The notes under the pieces were generated by a model. That model ran no database searches. It had not been told where the DNA came from and worked only from the letters and a program-made list of their open reading frames with translations. From Acidimicrobiales bacterium (GTDB lineage Bacteria > Actinomycetota > Acidimicrobiia > Acidimicrobiales > Poriferisodalaceae), in NCBI GenBank assembly GCA_020439485.1, contig JAGQSP010000257.1, positions 1-11,694 on the forward strand: a stretch of 11,694 bases of DNA, written 5' to 3'. Shown here piece by piece: positions 1 through 5,895 of this stretch (position 1 is the stretch's first letter; every line of letters begins with the position of its first letter). The translations under genes and the position numbers were made by a program.

Positions 1-131
1 ACCAACGGCGTCTGGGCCGCGGCCGGCCTGGCCATTTCGGTGACGCTGGGGACCAGCCCCAGAACGGCGACCAACGTCAGCCCGGCAATCAGCAGTTTGC
101 TGAGGCGATCGGCGACTTTGCGTGAATTCAT
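1..131 (-). CDS. secreted protein of unknown function, N-terminal fragment
   Basis: Only the first 43 codons lie in the window; the gene runs off the left edge. Read leftward from the ATG at 131-129, the product has a classical signal peptide: a basic start (MNSRKVADR), a hydrophobic core of about 17 residues (LLIAGLTLVAVLGLVP) and an AAA-type region near residue 37, where signal peptidase I could cut. The mature part is not visible, so no function can be given. There is no strong ribosome binding site before the ATG. The gene lies downstream of, and in the same direction as, another secreted-protein gene. The 200-bp gap with hairpins between them suggests its own leader rather than a tight operon. 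Confidence 0.6.
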   Translation of the reverse strand, partial: MNSRKVADRLSKLLIAGLTLVAVLGLVPSVTEMARPAAAQTPL

Positions 132-174
132 CTGTCGGATTTCGTTAGGGCCGAATGGGCGTTCGGCGTGTGCG

Positions 175-234
175 GTGAGTCGTTGCCGCTCGACTCACGG
201 ATGCCTTGGCGCCACTTAAAGTGGGGGAGACGCC
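175..234 (-). promoter_or_regulatory. tandem hairpins in the leader of the secreted-protein gene
   Basis: Two perfect inverted repeats stand side by side, 9 bp apart. The first (175-198) has 8-bp arms GTGAGTCG/CGACTCAC around an 8-nt loop. The second (208-234) has an inner 6-bp stem CCACTT/AAGTGG around one base (212-224) and an outer 4-bp stem GGCG/CGCC, with a 6-nt unpaired stretch (TCTCCC on the minus strand) on one side. A third hairpin with 5-bp arms CCACC/GGTGG lies at 264-279. None is followed by a T-run, so they do not look like intrinsic terminators. The position, between a stop codon at 332 and a start at 131, suits a structured 5' leader or operators. I recognise no known riboswitch. 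Confidence 0.4.
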
Positions 235-331
235 CTTTGTGGCCTAGCCGCGACCACGATTCGCCACCGACTGTGGTGGATTGTGCTGGAACATTAGTAG
301 TTCGTGGAAGCTCGTGCAATGCCTTGGTGCA

Positions 332-2215
332 TCAGTGGCTTCCACCCTTGACCGTGGCGCATTCGATCTCGTGAGTTGTGGAGTCGTGATATCTGACGAC
401 GTAGTCGTCGCTCATGGCGCCGCTGGGGTCGAGGTGACCAAAGCCCTGCACCGTCGCCAGCCAGACACCGTTCTTGCGAACCATGTATTCGCTGGCCTCG
501 GCCTGAGGGGCCCACTGGATCGACGCACCGTCAGAGGACACCGAAACCACGCACACGTTGGGCTCTGGCTGTGGTGTTGGTTCGGGCTCGGGTGTGGGCT
601 CGGGCTCGGCGCCGTCGCAGATGATGTCGTGCGGGCCGTTCTGCCAGAACCGCACGACATATTCGGAATCGATCTCGCTACCAGCGATGGCGTGACTGGT
701 CGTGGCGACCGAGACCACCCAGGCGTCGTCGCGGCGCAGGTGGTAGTTGATTTCGCCCTCGACCGAGTCCCAGGCGAGCATCACCCCATCGGCAGTGGGC
801 GAGACTTCGCACGCGTAGGCAGTCTCTATCACCGGTGCGGGCTGTGGCTGGGGTTCTGGCTGCGGCTGCGGTTGGGGCTGGGGTTCTGGCTGCGGATCGG
901 GCAGCTCGACCACCATCTGGCCGCGGAAGTAGGCCAGGGCTCCGGTCCGCACTCCACCTGCCGTCATCCCGTCGAAGCCCATCAACAGCCCGCCATCGGA
1001 GGTCACCGTCAGCTCGCGGGCACCGGTGAACGATGTGTTGCCCGGGTTCCAGGTCAGCGGGGTTCCGTCTTCGATGCTCAGCGCTGCCATCTTGGTGCGC
1101 CATGCGTCGCCGCGGTTTTCGACATTGGTGCAGAAGTCCCAGCCATGCTTGGGGCTCATCACCTCATAGGGCCTGGGGCCACCCTCGATCTTACAGAAGT
1201 GGCCCGTGACGTACACCGCAGATTCGTCGATGGCGATACCAAACGACGAGTCGCCCATGAAGTGTGTCCACTTGGGCATGACGCGTTGCTCGGTCAGGGG
1301 TATCAGAACCGCATAGTCGGTCACGGTCGTCTTGCCGAACGAGAATCCGACGTACTTGCCGTCCTCGCTGATGGCGGCGTCGGTGATTGCATCGATCGGG
1401 AATGGGATTGCCGACCTGTGGGCGGTTAGGCGAGGGCTGGCTGGGCTGGAGATGTCGACGACCGCGCTGGGCCCGGTGGCGATGCCGCCGATCGAGGTCC
1501 ACTTGCCGGCTACGACCAGCCGACCGGTCGCCGGGAACACCTTCAACTCCCTGATGGTTCCGGGGAGCGCAGACGAGAAGTCGAGGTCAAACCCTGCGTC
1601 GATGGCCCCGCTGTCGGCGTCGAGCCGTGCGAGATGGGCGATTTCCTGCCCGTTGATCGAGGTGAAGTCGCCGCCGACGTAGAGGTCGTCGCCGGTCAGG
1701 GCGACGTCGGTGATCTTGCCCCACACCGAACGGACCTCGAAGTCGGCGTCGATCGTGCAGTTGGCGAGGTCGATCTTGGCCACCTTGCTCTGTGCGTATT
1801 CGGTTTGGCCATCCGACACACGGGTGAACCTCCCTACCGCAAAGACGGTGTTTGGCGACTGCCCACGGGTGAAGTTCAAGACCTCGTCGTTGAAGGAAAT
1901 GTCGGGGCAGGCCAGCCGGTTCGTCCGTAGATCGACGGCCATGAAGTAGGGATGGTCGATGACCGTTCCGGGTGCGGTCTCGATGCGCAGGAAGTCTCCG
2001 CCGCCCAGCAGGAAGTCGTCGACGATCTTGGCCGCATAGACCTGGAATTCGTCTTCGTGCAAGATCACGGGAAGACCCGACACCGGGACGTCGGTGGCGA
2101 CGGTCACCTGCTCGGCTGCCGACGCCGGGCCTGCGGCGACGCTCAGGCCGGTCAGGCTCAGCAGGGCCGCGAGGACACAGGCGCTGACCCGCGCGGCACG
2201 TGTTGATCTGTTCAC
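332..2215 (-). CDS. secreted beta-propeller-like protein with two C-terminal Cys-paired modules
   Basis: This is a 627-aa exported protein of unknown function. I chose the GTG at 2215: it gives a signal peptide (MNRSTRAAR, then a hydrophobic core ending in AGPASAAE near residues 31-35) and has GGGAG five bases upstream. The longer frame to an ATG at 2272 would run through a likely promoter. Residues 36-435 contain blade-like units with YVGGDFTSING (about 179-189), LDADSGAIDAGF (198-209) and YVTGHFCKIEGG (335-346). These resemble the delta-60/PQQ-like propeller repeats of large secreted actinobacterial proteins. A PQPEP-rich linker (439-461) and a second one (537-552) separate two modules of about 70 residues, each starting and ending near a cysteine (C469/C533; C555/C619), which probably form disulfides. 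The modules have a fibronectin-III-like beta pattern (ending YVVRFWQN and YVVRYHDS). There is no membrane anchor or LPXTG motif, so release or loose wall attachment is likely. Confidence 0.7.
   Translation of the reverse strand: MNRSTRAARVSACVLAALLSLTGLSVAAGPASAAEQVTVATDVPVSGLPVILHEDEFQVYAAKIVDDFLLGGGDFLRIETAPGTVIDHPYFMAVDLRTNRLACPDISFNDEVLNFTRGQSPNTVFAVGRFTRVSDGQTEYAQSKVAKIDLANCTIDADFEVRSVWGKITDVALTGDDLYVGGDFTSINGQEIAHLARLDADSGAIDAGFDLDFSSALPGTIRELKVFPATGRLVVAGKWTSIGGIATGPSAVVDISSPASPRLTAHRSAIPFPIDAITDAAISEDGKYVGFSFGKTTVTDYAVLIPLTEQRVMPKWTHFMGDSSFGIAIDESAVYVTGHFCKIEGGPRPYEVMSPKHGWDFCTNVENRGDAWRTKMAALSIEDGTPLTWNPGNTSFTGARELTVTSDGGLLMGFDGMTAGGVRTGALAYFRGQMVVELPDPQPEPQPQPQPQPEPQPQPAPVIETAYACEVSPTADGVMLAWDSVEGEINYHLRRDDAWVVSVATTSHAIAGSEIDSEYVVRFWQNGPHDIICDGAEPEPTPEPEPTPQPEPNVCVVSVSSDGASIQWAPQAEASEYMVRKNGVWLATVQGFGHLDPSGAMSDDYVVRYHDSTTHEIECATVKGGSH
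560..607 (-). repeat. Pro-Glu/Thr linker repeat (second)
   Basis: These 48 bp encode a 16-residue stalk of PEP and PTP units between the two C-terminal modules. It is the same kind of spacer as at 833-901 but has more Glu and Thr, so it is probably not a recent copy of it. Confidence 0.65.
833..901 (-). repeat. Pro-Gln/Glu dipeptide linker repeat (first)
   Basis: These 69 bp encode 23 residues of alternating Pro with Gln or Glu between the propeller part and the first Cys-bracketed module. At DNA level, GGCTG(T/C)GG-type and GGGGTTCT blocks recur. Such linkers hold exported domains apart as an extended stalk. The stretch is prone to slippage, so its length may vary between strains. Confidence 0.7.
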
Positions 2216-2261
2216 CGTCACTCCCAATCGTCCGGCGGACCTCCCGGTCGGGCCGGGTGAA

Positions 2262-2291
2262 CAGATAATCACTTAGAGTGACAGACGTCAA
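2262..2291 (-). promoter_or_regulatory. candidate sigma-70-type promoter for the secreted propeller gene
   Basis: On the minus strand TTGACG (2291-2286) is followed after 18 bp by TATCTG (2267-2262). A GATTAT overlap gives a 15-bp alternative spacing. Transcription would start around 2255, leaving a leader of about 40 nt before the GTG at 2215 and its GGGAG. The AT-rich patch stands out in GC-rich surroundings. It overlaps the upstream ATG at 2272, which argues against that ATG as the start. Confidence 0.4.
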
Positions 2292-2358
2292 AGAAAACTA
2301 CTCAAGTCGACACGTACTGTGGCCGATGGGTCGAGTCGTTTGTGTCAAGACGCCGTGA

Positions 2359-2778
2359 TCAGCGGATCAGAGACCGCGGTCTGTCGGAGAATCGCGACGC
2401 GGCCACCCCGCCCAACAGTCCGAGCGTGGTGCCGAAGGCGAACATTGCGGCGACGATGACGAGGTCGAACTCGGCGTCGCCCAGGGCGGCCAGAGTCATC
2501 CGAACCAGGGTCAACACGGCCACCGGCGGAACCGCCGACAGGGCACCGTGCAAAGCCGGGGTTTCGGGGCGCATCGACCCCGACACGGCGCCGCCGGCGA
2601 AGAACACGGCGAAGATCGCGAACATGATCACAACCTGCCAACCCGAATCGTCGTCGATGAGCCGGCCGGCGACAGCCGCCAGTGGCACCGACAGCACCGT
2701 GACCAGCAGAGCACCCCGATAGATCGCCTCGGTGTCGACCTCGTAGCCGCGAATGCGGTGGCTGGCTCCAAGACTCAT
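2359..2778 (-). CDS. small membrane protein with four transmembrane helices
   Basis: This 139-aa protein has four clear hydrophobic segments at about residues 20-38, 47-66, 77-98 and 106-127. The loops are short, and the C-terminus is basic (RFSDRPRSLIR), as expected for a cytoplasmic tail under the positive-inside rule. I see no catalytic or transporter signature and do not recognise the family. It starts 18 bp after the stop of the GlpD-like gene and reads the same way, so the two are probably co-transcribed, and it may be a membrane partner of that flavoprotein; this is inference. The ribosome binding site is weak. The start is set by the ATG, which directly precedes a basic N-terminus. 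Confidence 0.7.
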   Translation of the reverse strand: MSLGASHRIRGYEVDTEAIYRGALLVTVLSVPLAAVAGRLIDDDSGWQVVIMFAIFAVFFAGGAVSGSMRPETPALHGALSAVPPVAVLTLVRMTLAALGDAEFDLVIVAAMFAFGTTLGLLGGVAASRFSDRPRSLIR

Positions 2779-2796
2779 GGGCGCAAAGCTATCGAC

Positions 2797-4353
2797 TCAG
2801 CGGCGGTGTTCGGTGAGCCAGGGTCGGCTCATGGCGACGAACTGGTCCAGTCTCGATCGTTTCGTCTGCTCATCCCAACCGAGCTCGGCGGCGAGCAGGT
2901 CGGCCACCTGAGGAGCCAGATCGGCGGCCTGGGCGGCATCCAGCAGGCCGACGCGCCAGCGGCGGCTCAGCACGTCGTCGATCGAGCACGCCATCTCATA
3001 GCGCGCCGCGTAGACGACCTCGCCCAGGATGTAGGTCGAGTCCGGCCGCGCCGCCACCGCCAGGTCCGGGTGTGATCGCATGATCGCCTGCACCACCCTG
3101 CTCTCGGTTCCGTAGCGGTGCCACAGTCGCGGAATACTCAACCCTCCCACGTCGTCGCGGCTGCCCGAGCCGATCAGCTCGATCCGCTTGGTTCTGCTTG
3201 GGCGGATGCTGACCTCGTGCCCCAACTGAGTGACGGCGATGTCGACCGCGTCGGCTGCTAGACGCCGAGACTCGGTGAGGTCGTCGGTGTGGGCGGTTAT
3301 CACGCCGTCGTCGGACACCAGTGCCGAGACCCGTCCACCCGGCCTTATCAACATGCGTTTGCGCGGCGGCGGGCCGAACCATGCGCCGGTCACGTCGGTG
3401 CTGTCGAGGTCGTGGTCGACCCAGCTGCGGGCGGCGACAAGGGCCTCGGTGATCTGCTCGCGGCTGGGTGCCGGCGGCTGCGCCTCGGTCGATTCGCCGA
3501 AGTCGCCTGCGATGCCGAGCATGACGTGATCCAGCCAGGGAACTATCGACAGCTGTGGCGACAGGTAGGCCGAATCGGCTACGAGCCGGTCGCCCTCGAC
3601 CGCCAGGTAGAGCCGGGTCGTCGACGGGTTTGGCTGCGGCCGCGGGCTAGGCCTGGCATCGATGATGGTCCTGGCCGCCACCGAGACCCGATCGACGACG
3701 ATGGCAGCCGTCGCGTCTCGAAGGGCCACTTCGGCGCCCACGGCGTGCCCCGATGCATCGTGTCTGACGCGCTCGACCGAGGCCCGGTTCGTGCAGCGGG
3801 TACCGAAGATGATGGCTGCCGTGCGGGCCATCGCGAGGGTCAGGCGGGCGTCGTCTACCACCGCTCCCGTGTGGATGGAGGTGTTGCTCGAAGCTTCGGG
3901 GCGCAGGGACGGGATGCGGTCGAGTACCGCGTCGCGGTCGATCTGCCATTCGTCGCTCGGTCGCCGCCGGCTCAGGCTGAATCTGGCGGCGATGCGGCCG
4001 GTGCGCTGGTGGCGAGGCGAGCGTCTGCCCGGCTCGATCACCGGCACGTTCCACAGCAGGAACGAGGCGTTGTTTCGCAGTATTGCAAGCTCGGACAGGC
4101 GCTCGGCTGGGGCCACCCGCCCTGCTGTCAGCTCTGTGGTTCCGCACACGAGCTTGGACGTCATGGAAGAGCTGCCGGCGGCGAAGTCGTCGGCCTCGAC
4201 CAGGGCCGTGGCCAGGCCCCTCGATGCCGCGTCCAGCGCAGAGGCGGCACCGAACAGCCCACCGCCGATCACCAACACGTCGAAGGTCTCGTCGGCCAGG
4301 CGCTCGATCGAACGTCGACGGTCGAAGGCATCAGTCAGCACGCGCAGGAGCAT
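2797..4353 (-). CDS. GlpD-like FAD-dependent oxidoreductase with degenerate active-site motifs
   Basis: This 518-aa protein has the overall plan of aerobic glycerol-3-phosphate dehydrogenase (GlpD). A Rossmann FAD-binding motif VIGGGLFGAASALDAASRGL lies at residues 28-47, with the ribose-binding acid E53. VDDARLTLAMARTAA (167-181), DVTGAWFG (320-327) and the C-terminal GlpD domain motif EVVYAARYEMACSIDDVLSRR (445-465) are also present. Against the family, the SKLVHGG-RYL segment reads SKLVCGTTEL (66-75), the PWxGxxxxGTTD segment reads PWLDHVMLGIAGD (272-284), and GGKLTTYRRMA reads TDDLTESRRLA (356-366). Several residues that contact FAD or glycerol phosphate in characterised GlpD are therefore changed. 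It may be a paralogue with another substrate, or inactive. Typical family members have 500-580 aa, and no frameshift is seen. I chose the ATG at 4353 because FAD-binding homology begins about 25 residues later; no clear ribosome binding site is present. Confidence 0.7.
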   Translation of the reverse strand: MLLRVLTDAFDRRRSIERLADETFDVLVIGGGLFGAASALDAASRGLATALVEADDFAAGSSSMTSKLVCGTTELTAGRVAPAERLSELAILRNNASFLLWNVPVIEPGRRSPRHQRTGRIAARFSLSRRRPSDEWQIDRDAVLDRIPSLRPEASSNTSIHTGAVVDDARLTLAMARTAAIIFGTRCTNRASVERVRHDASGHAVGAEVALRDATAAIVVDRVSVAARTIIDARPSPRPQPNPSTTRLYLAVEGDRLVADSAYLSPQLSIVPWLDHVMLGIAGDFGESTEAQPPAPSREQITEALVAARSWVDHDLDSTDVTGAWFGPPPRKRMLIRPGGRVSALVSDDGVITAHTDDLTESRRLAADAVDIAVTQLGHEVSIRPSRTKRIELIGSGSRDDVGGLSIPRLWHRYGTESRVVQAIMRSHPDLAVAARPDSTYILGEVVYAARYEMACSIDDVLSRRWRVGLLDAAQAADLAPQVADLLAAELGWDEQTKRSRLDQFVAMSRPWLTEHRR

Positions 4354-4485
4354 AAACAACGCGTGCGACGAGTGTTCGACGGTTGGCCAACGAGATCCAG
4401 TTTGTCGTTGGGCTGGACATTCGGCTCGTGGCGCGGGAGACTCAATCGTTGCTGGCACCTCCGTCCCCCCAGGAGCGCGACCAAC
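4354..4485. promoter_or_regulatory. divergent control region between the GlpD-like and whiB-like genes
   Basis: This 132-bp gap separates two divergent genes and should hold both promoters. A perfect 10-bp palindrome GTTGGCCAAC lies at 4382-4391, a possible operator. Towards the whiB-like gene, TGGACA (4414-4419) and GAGACT (4437-4442) are 17 bp apart, a weak actinobacterial promoter candidate. AGGAG at 4471-4475 is the likely ribosome binding site for the GTG at 4486, with a slightly long 10-nt spacing. No convincing promoter is visible towards the GlpD-like gene. Confidence 0.35.
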
Positions 4486-4749
4486 GTGAATCCACAGTGG
4501 CAGAGCCACGCCGCGTGCCAAGGTCTCGCGGCCGACATCTTCTATCCCACAACCGACGATGAGTCTCTCGAGGCCAAGTCCGTTTGCGGCGAGTGCCCGG
4601 TGCAGACCGAGTGCCTCGAGCACGCGCTCTCGGCCCGCGAGAAAGATGGCGTCTGGGGTGGGGCAACAGAGCGAGAACGCAGGCGGATCATTCGCCAACG
4701 CCGTCGAGCGGCGGCGAAACAACGCGCCCTGTCGGTGGTGTCGGCCTAA
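4486..4749 (+). CDS. WhiB-family iron-sulfur transcriptional regulator
   Basis: The 87-aa product has the full WhiB signature. Four cysteines (C11, C34, C37, C43, in the pattern C-x22-C-x2-C-x5-C) ligate a [4Fe-4S] cluster. The turn motif GVWGG is at residues 55-59, and a basic tail (ERERRRIIRQRRRAAAKQR) suits DNA contact. WhiB proteins act in the cytoplasm with the principal sigma factor and sense redox state or NO. The length is typical for the small WhiB1/WhiB2-like members. I chose the GTG at 4486 because the N-terminus (MNPQWQSHAAC) then matches the family and AGGAG lies upstream. Neighbouring codons upstream are open in the same frame but show no homology. The subtype cannot be fixed from the sequence. 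It is divergent from the GlpD-like gene and lies 72 bp before trpD. Confidence 0.93.
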   Translation: MNPQWQSHAACQGLAADIFYPTTDDESLEAKSVCGECPVQTECLEHALSAREKDGVWGGATERERRRIIRQRRRAAAKQRALSVVSA

Positions 4750-4821
4750 CCTTGGCCCCGTTCAGAGGTCGCCGCTCGGCTCGTCGCTGATCGGCGCGAC
4801 CCTAAAGAGCAGAGGCAGGCG

Positions 4822-5877
4822 ATGACAGACATCGGTGACCACGGCGGGTGGCCCGCCATCTTGACCGAGCTGACGCAAGGTCGCGATCTCTCATCGCAGG
4901 CCGCCCGCGCTGCGCTGGGCACCGTTCTGGAGGGCGATGCCACCGACGCCCAGTTGGCCGCCTTCATCGTCGCCTTGAGAATGAAGGGCGAAAGCGTCGC
5001 CGAGATCTCGGGCATGGTCGACGCGATGTTGGACAACGCCGCGCCGCTCGAGCTGCCCGAAGGTGTCATCGACATCGTTGGCACCGGCGGATCGGCCATG
5101 AGGCGACGAGCTGCGCTGAGCGTTTCGACCATGTCGTGTTTCGTTGCTTCGGCGGCCGGCGCATCGGTGGCCAAACACGGCAACGTCGGCGCGTCTTCGA
5201 CCAGCGGCTCGTTCGACACACTGTCGGCTTTGGGCGTGACGACCGGGCTCGATGGCCCGGGTGTGCGGCTCTGTGTCGAGGAGGCCGGGCTCGGCTTCGT
5301 GTACGCCAAGGCCTTTCATCCGGCCATGCGCTTTGCCGGGCCGGTTCGTTCGCAGCTGGCCATTCCCACCGTGTTCAACCTGCTGGGGCCGCTTTCTCAC
5401 CCTGGCAGGGTGCTGCGTCAGCTGATCGGTGTCAGCGATGCCGCCATGCAAGATCGCGTCGCAGCGACGTTTGCGGCGAGGGGATCGAGGCATTCGTGGG
5501 TTGTGCATGGCAGCGGGCTCGACGAGTTGACGCTGACGGGCCCCACCCGCATCGTCGAGGTTCGCGACGGCGAACTGTCAGGCGATTTTGTCATCGAGCC
5601 CAGCGATTTCTCGCTGGAGACGGTGACCGAGGAGGCCATAGCCGGCGGAGGCCCGCAAGACAACGCCCGGATCGCCCTGGAGATCTTTGCCGGTACCGAC
5701 ACCGGTGCCAGGCGCGACATAGTGGCCCTGAACTCCGGCGCAGCCCTGGTGGTGGCCGGTCTGGCGGCCGATCTGGCCGAGGGCATCGGCTTGGCGATGG
5801 ACACGCTCTCGTCGGGTGCGGTGCTGGACAAGCTCGAGGCTGTGAAGGCCGTGTCGGCCCGCGCCGGTGGCGCCTGA
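4822..5877 (+). CDS. trpD: anthranilate phosphoribosyltransferase (tryptophan biosynthesis)
   Basis: This 351-aa enzyme transfers the phosphoribosyl group of PRPP to anthranilate, the second step of the tryptophan branch. The N-terminal helical domain (about 10-75) is followed by DIVGTGG (84-90), KHGN (118-121), SSTSGSFDTLSALG (125-138), HPAMRFAGPVRSQL (166-179), FNLLGPLSHPGR (185-196) and the metal-site DE (D234, E235, in GLDELT), ending with NSGAALVVAG (304-313). The PRPP loop is unusual: GTGG is followed by S91 and an Arg-rich stretch where most TrpD have GTGGD, and V122 follows KHGN where Arg is common. AGAGG lies six bases before the ATG. No other trp genes are nearby, so it is a detached trp gene. 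It converges on the exonuclease fusion gene with 18 bp between the stops. Confidence 0.95.
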   Translation: MTDIGDHGGWPAILTELTQGRDLSSQAARAALGTVLEGDATDAQLAAFIVALRMKGESVAEISGMVDAMLDNAAPLELPEGVIDIVGTGGSAMRRRAALSVSTMSCFVASAAGASVAKHGNVGASSTSGSFDTLSALGVTTGLDGPGVRLCVEEAGLGFVYAKAFHPAMRFAGPVRSQLAIPTVFNLLGPLSHPGRVLRQLIGVSDAAMQDRVAATFAARGSRHSWVVHGSGLDELTLTGPTRIVEVRDGELSGDFVIEPSDFSLETVTEEAIAGGGPQDNARIALEIFAGTDTGARRDIVALNSGAALVVAGLAADLAEGIGLAMDTLSSGAVLDKLEAVKAVSARAGGA

Positions 5878-5895
5878 TCTGGCCGGTGACGTGCC

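Noticed and set aside
281..1429. Rightward 382-codon open frame
   Set aside because: It is the antisense shadow of the secreted propeller gene; its Gly/Leu/Trp repeats mirror the Pro-rich linkers.
2291..2336. Possible terminator after the membrane protein gene (T-rich run TTTTCTTT on the minus strand)
   Set aside because: The preceding stem is short and bulged (ACTC/GAGT plus GAC/GTC); the T-run is better explained as part of the promoter upstream region.
3289..4485. Long N-terminal extension of the whiB-like frame
   Set aside because: It is antisense to the GlpD-like gene; WhiB homology and a ribosome binding site both place the start at 4486.
4354..4722. 123-residue N-terminal extension of the GlpD-like frame
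   Set aside because: It is antisense to the whiB-like gene and has no GlpD homology.
5878..5895. Bidirectional terminator between convergent trpD and the exonuclease fusion
   Set aside because: The gap is only 18 bp, without a T-run or a convincing stem.
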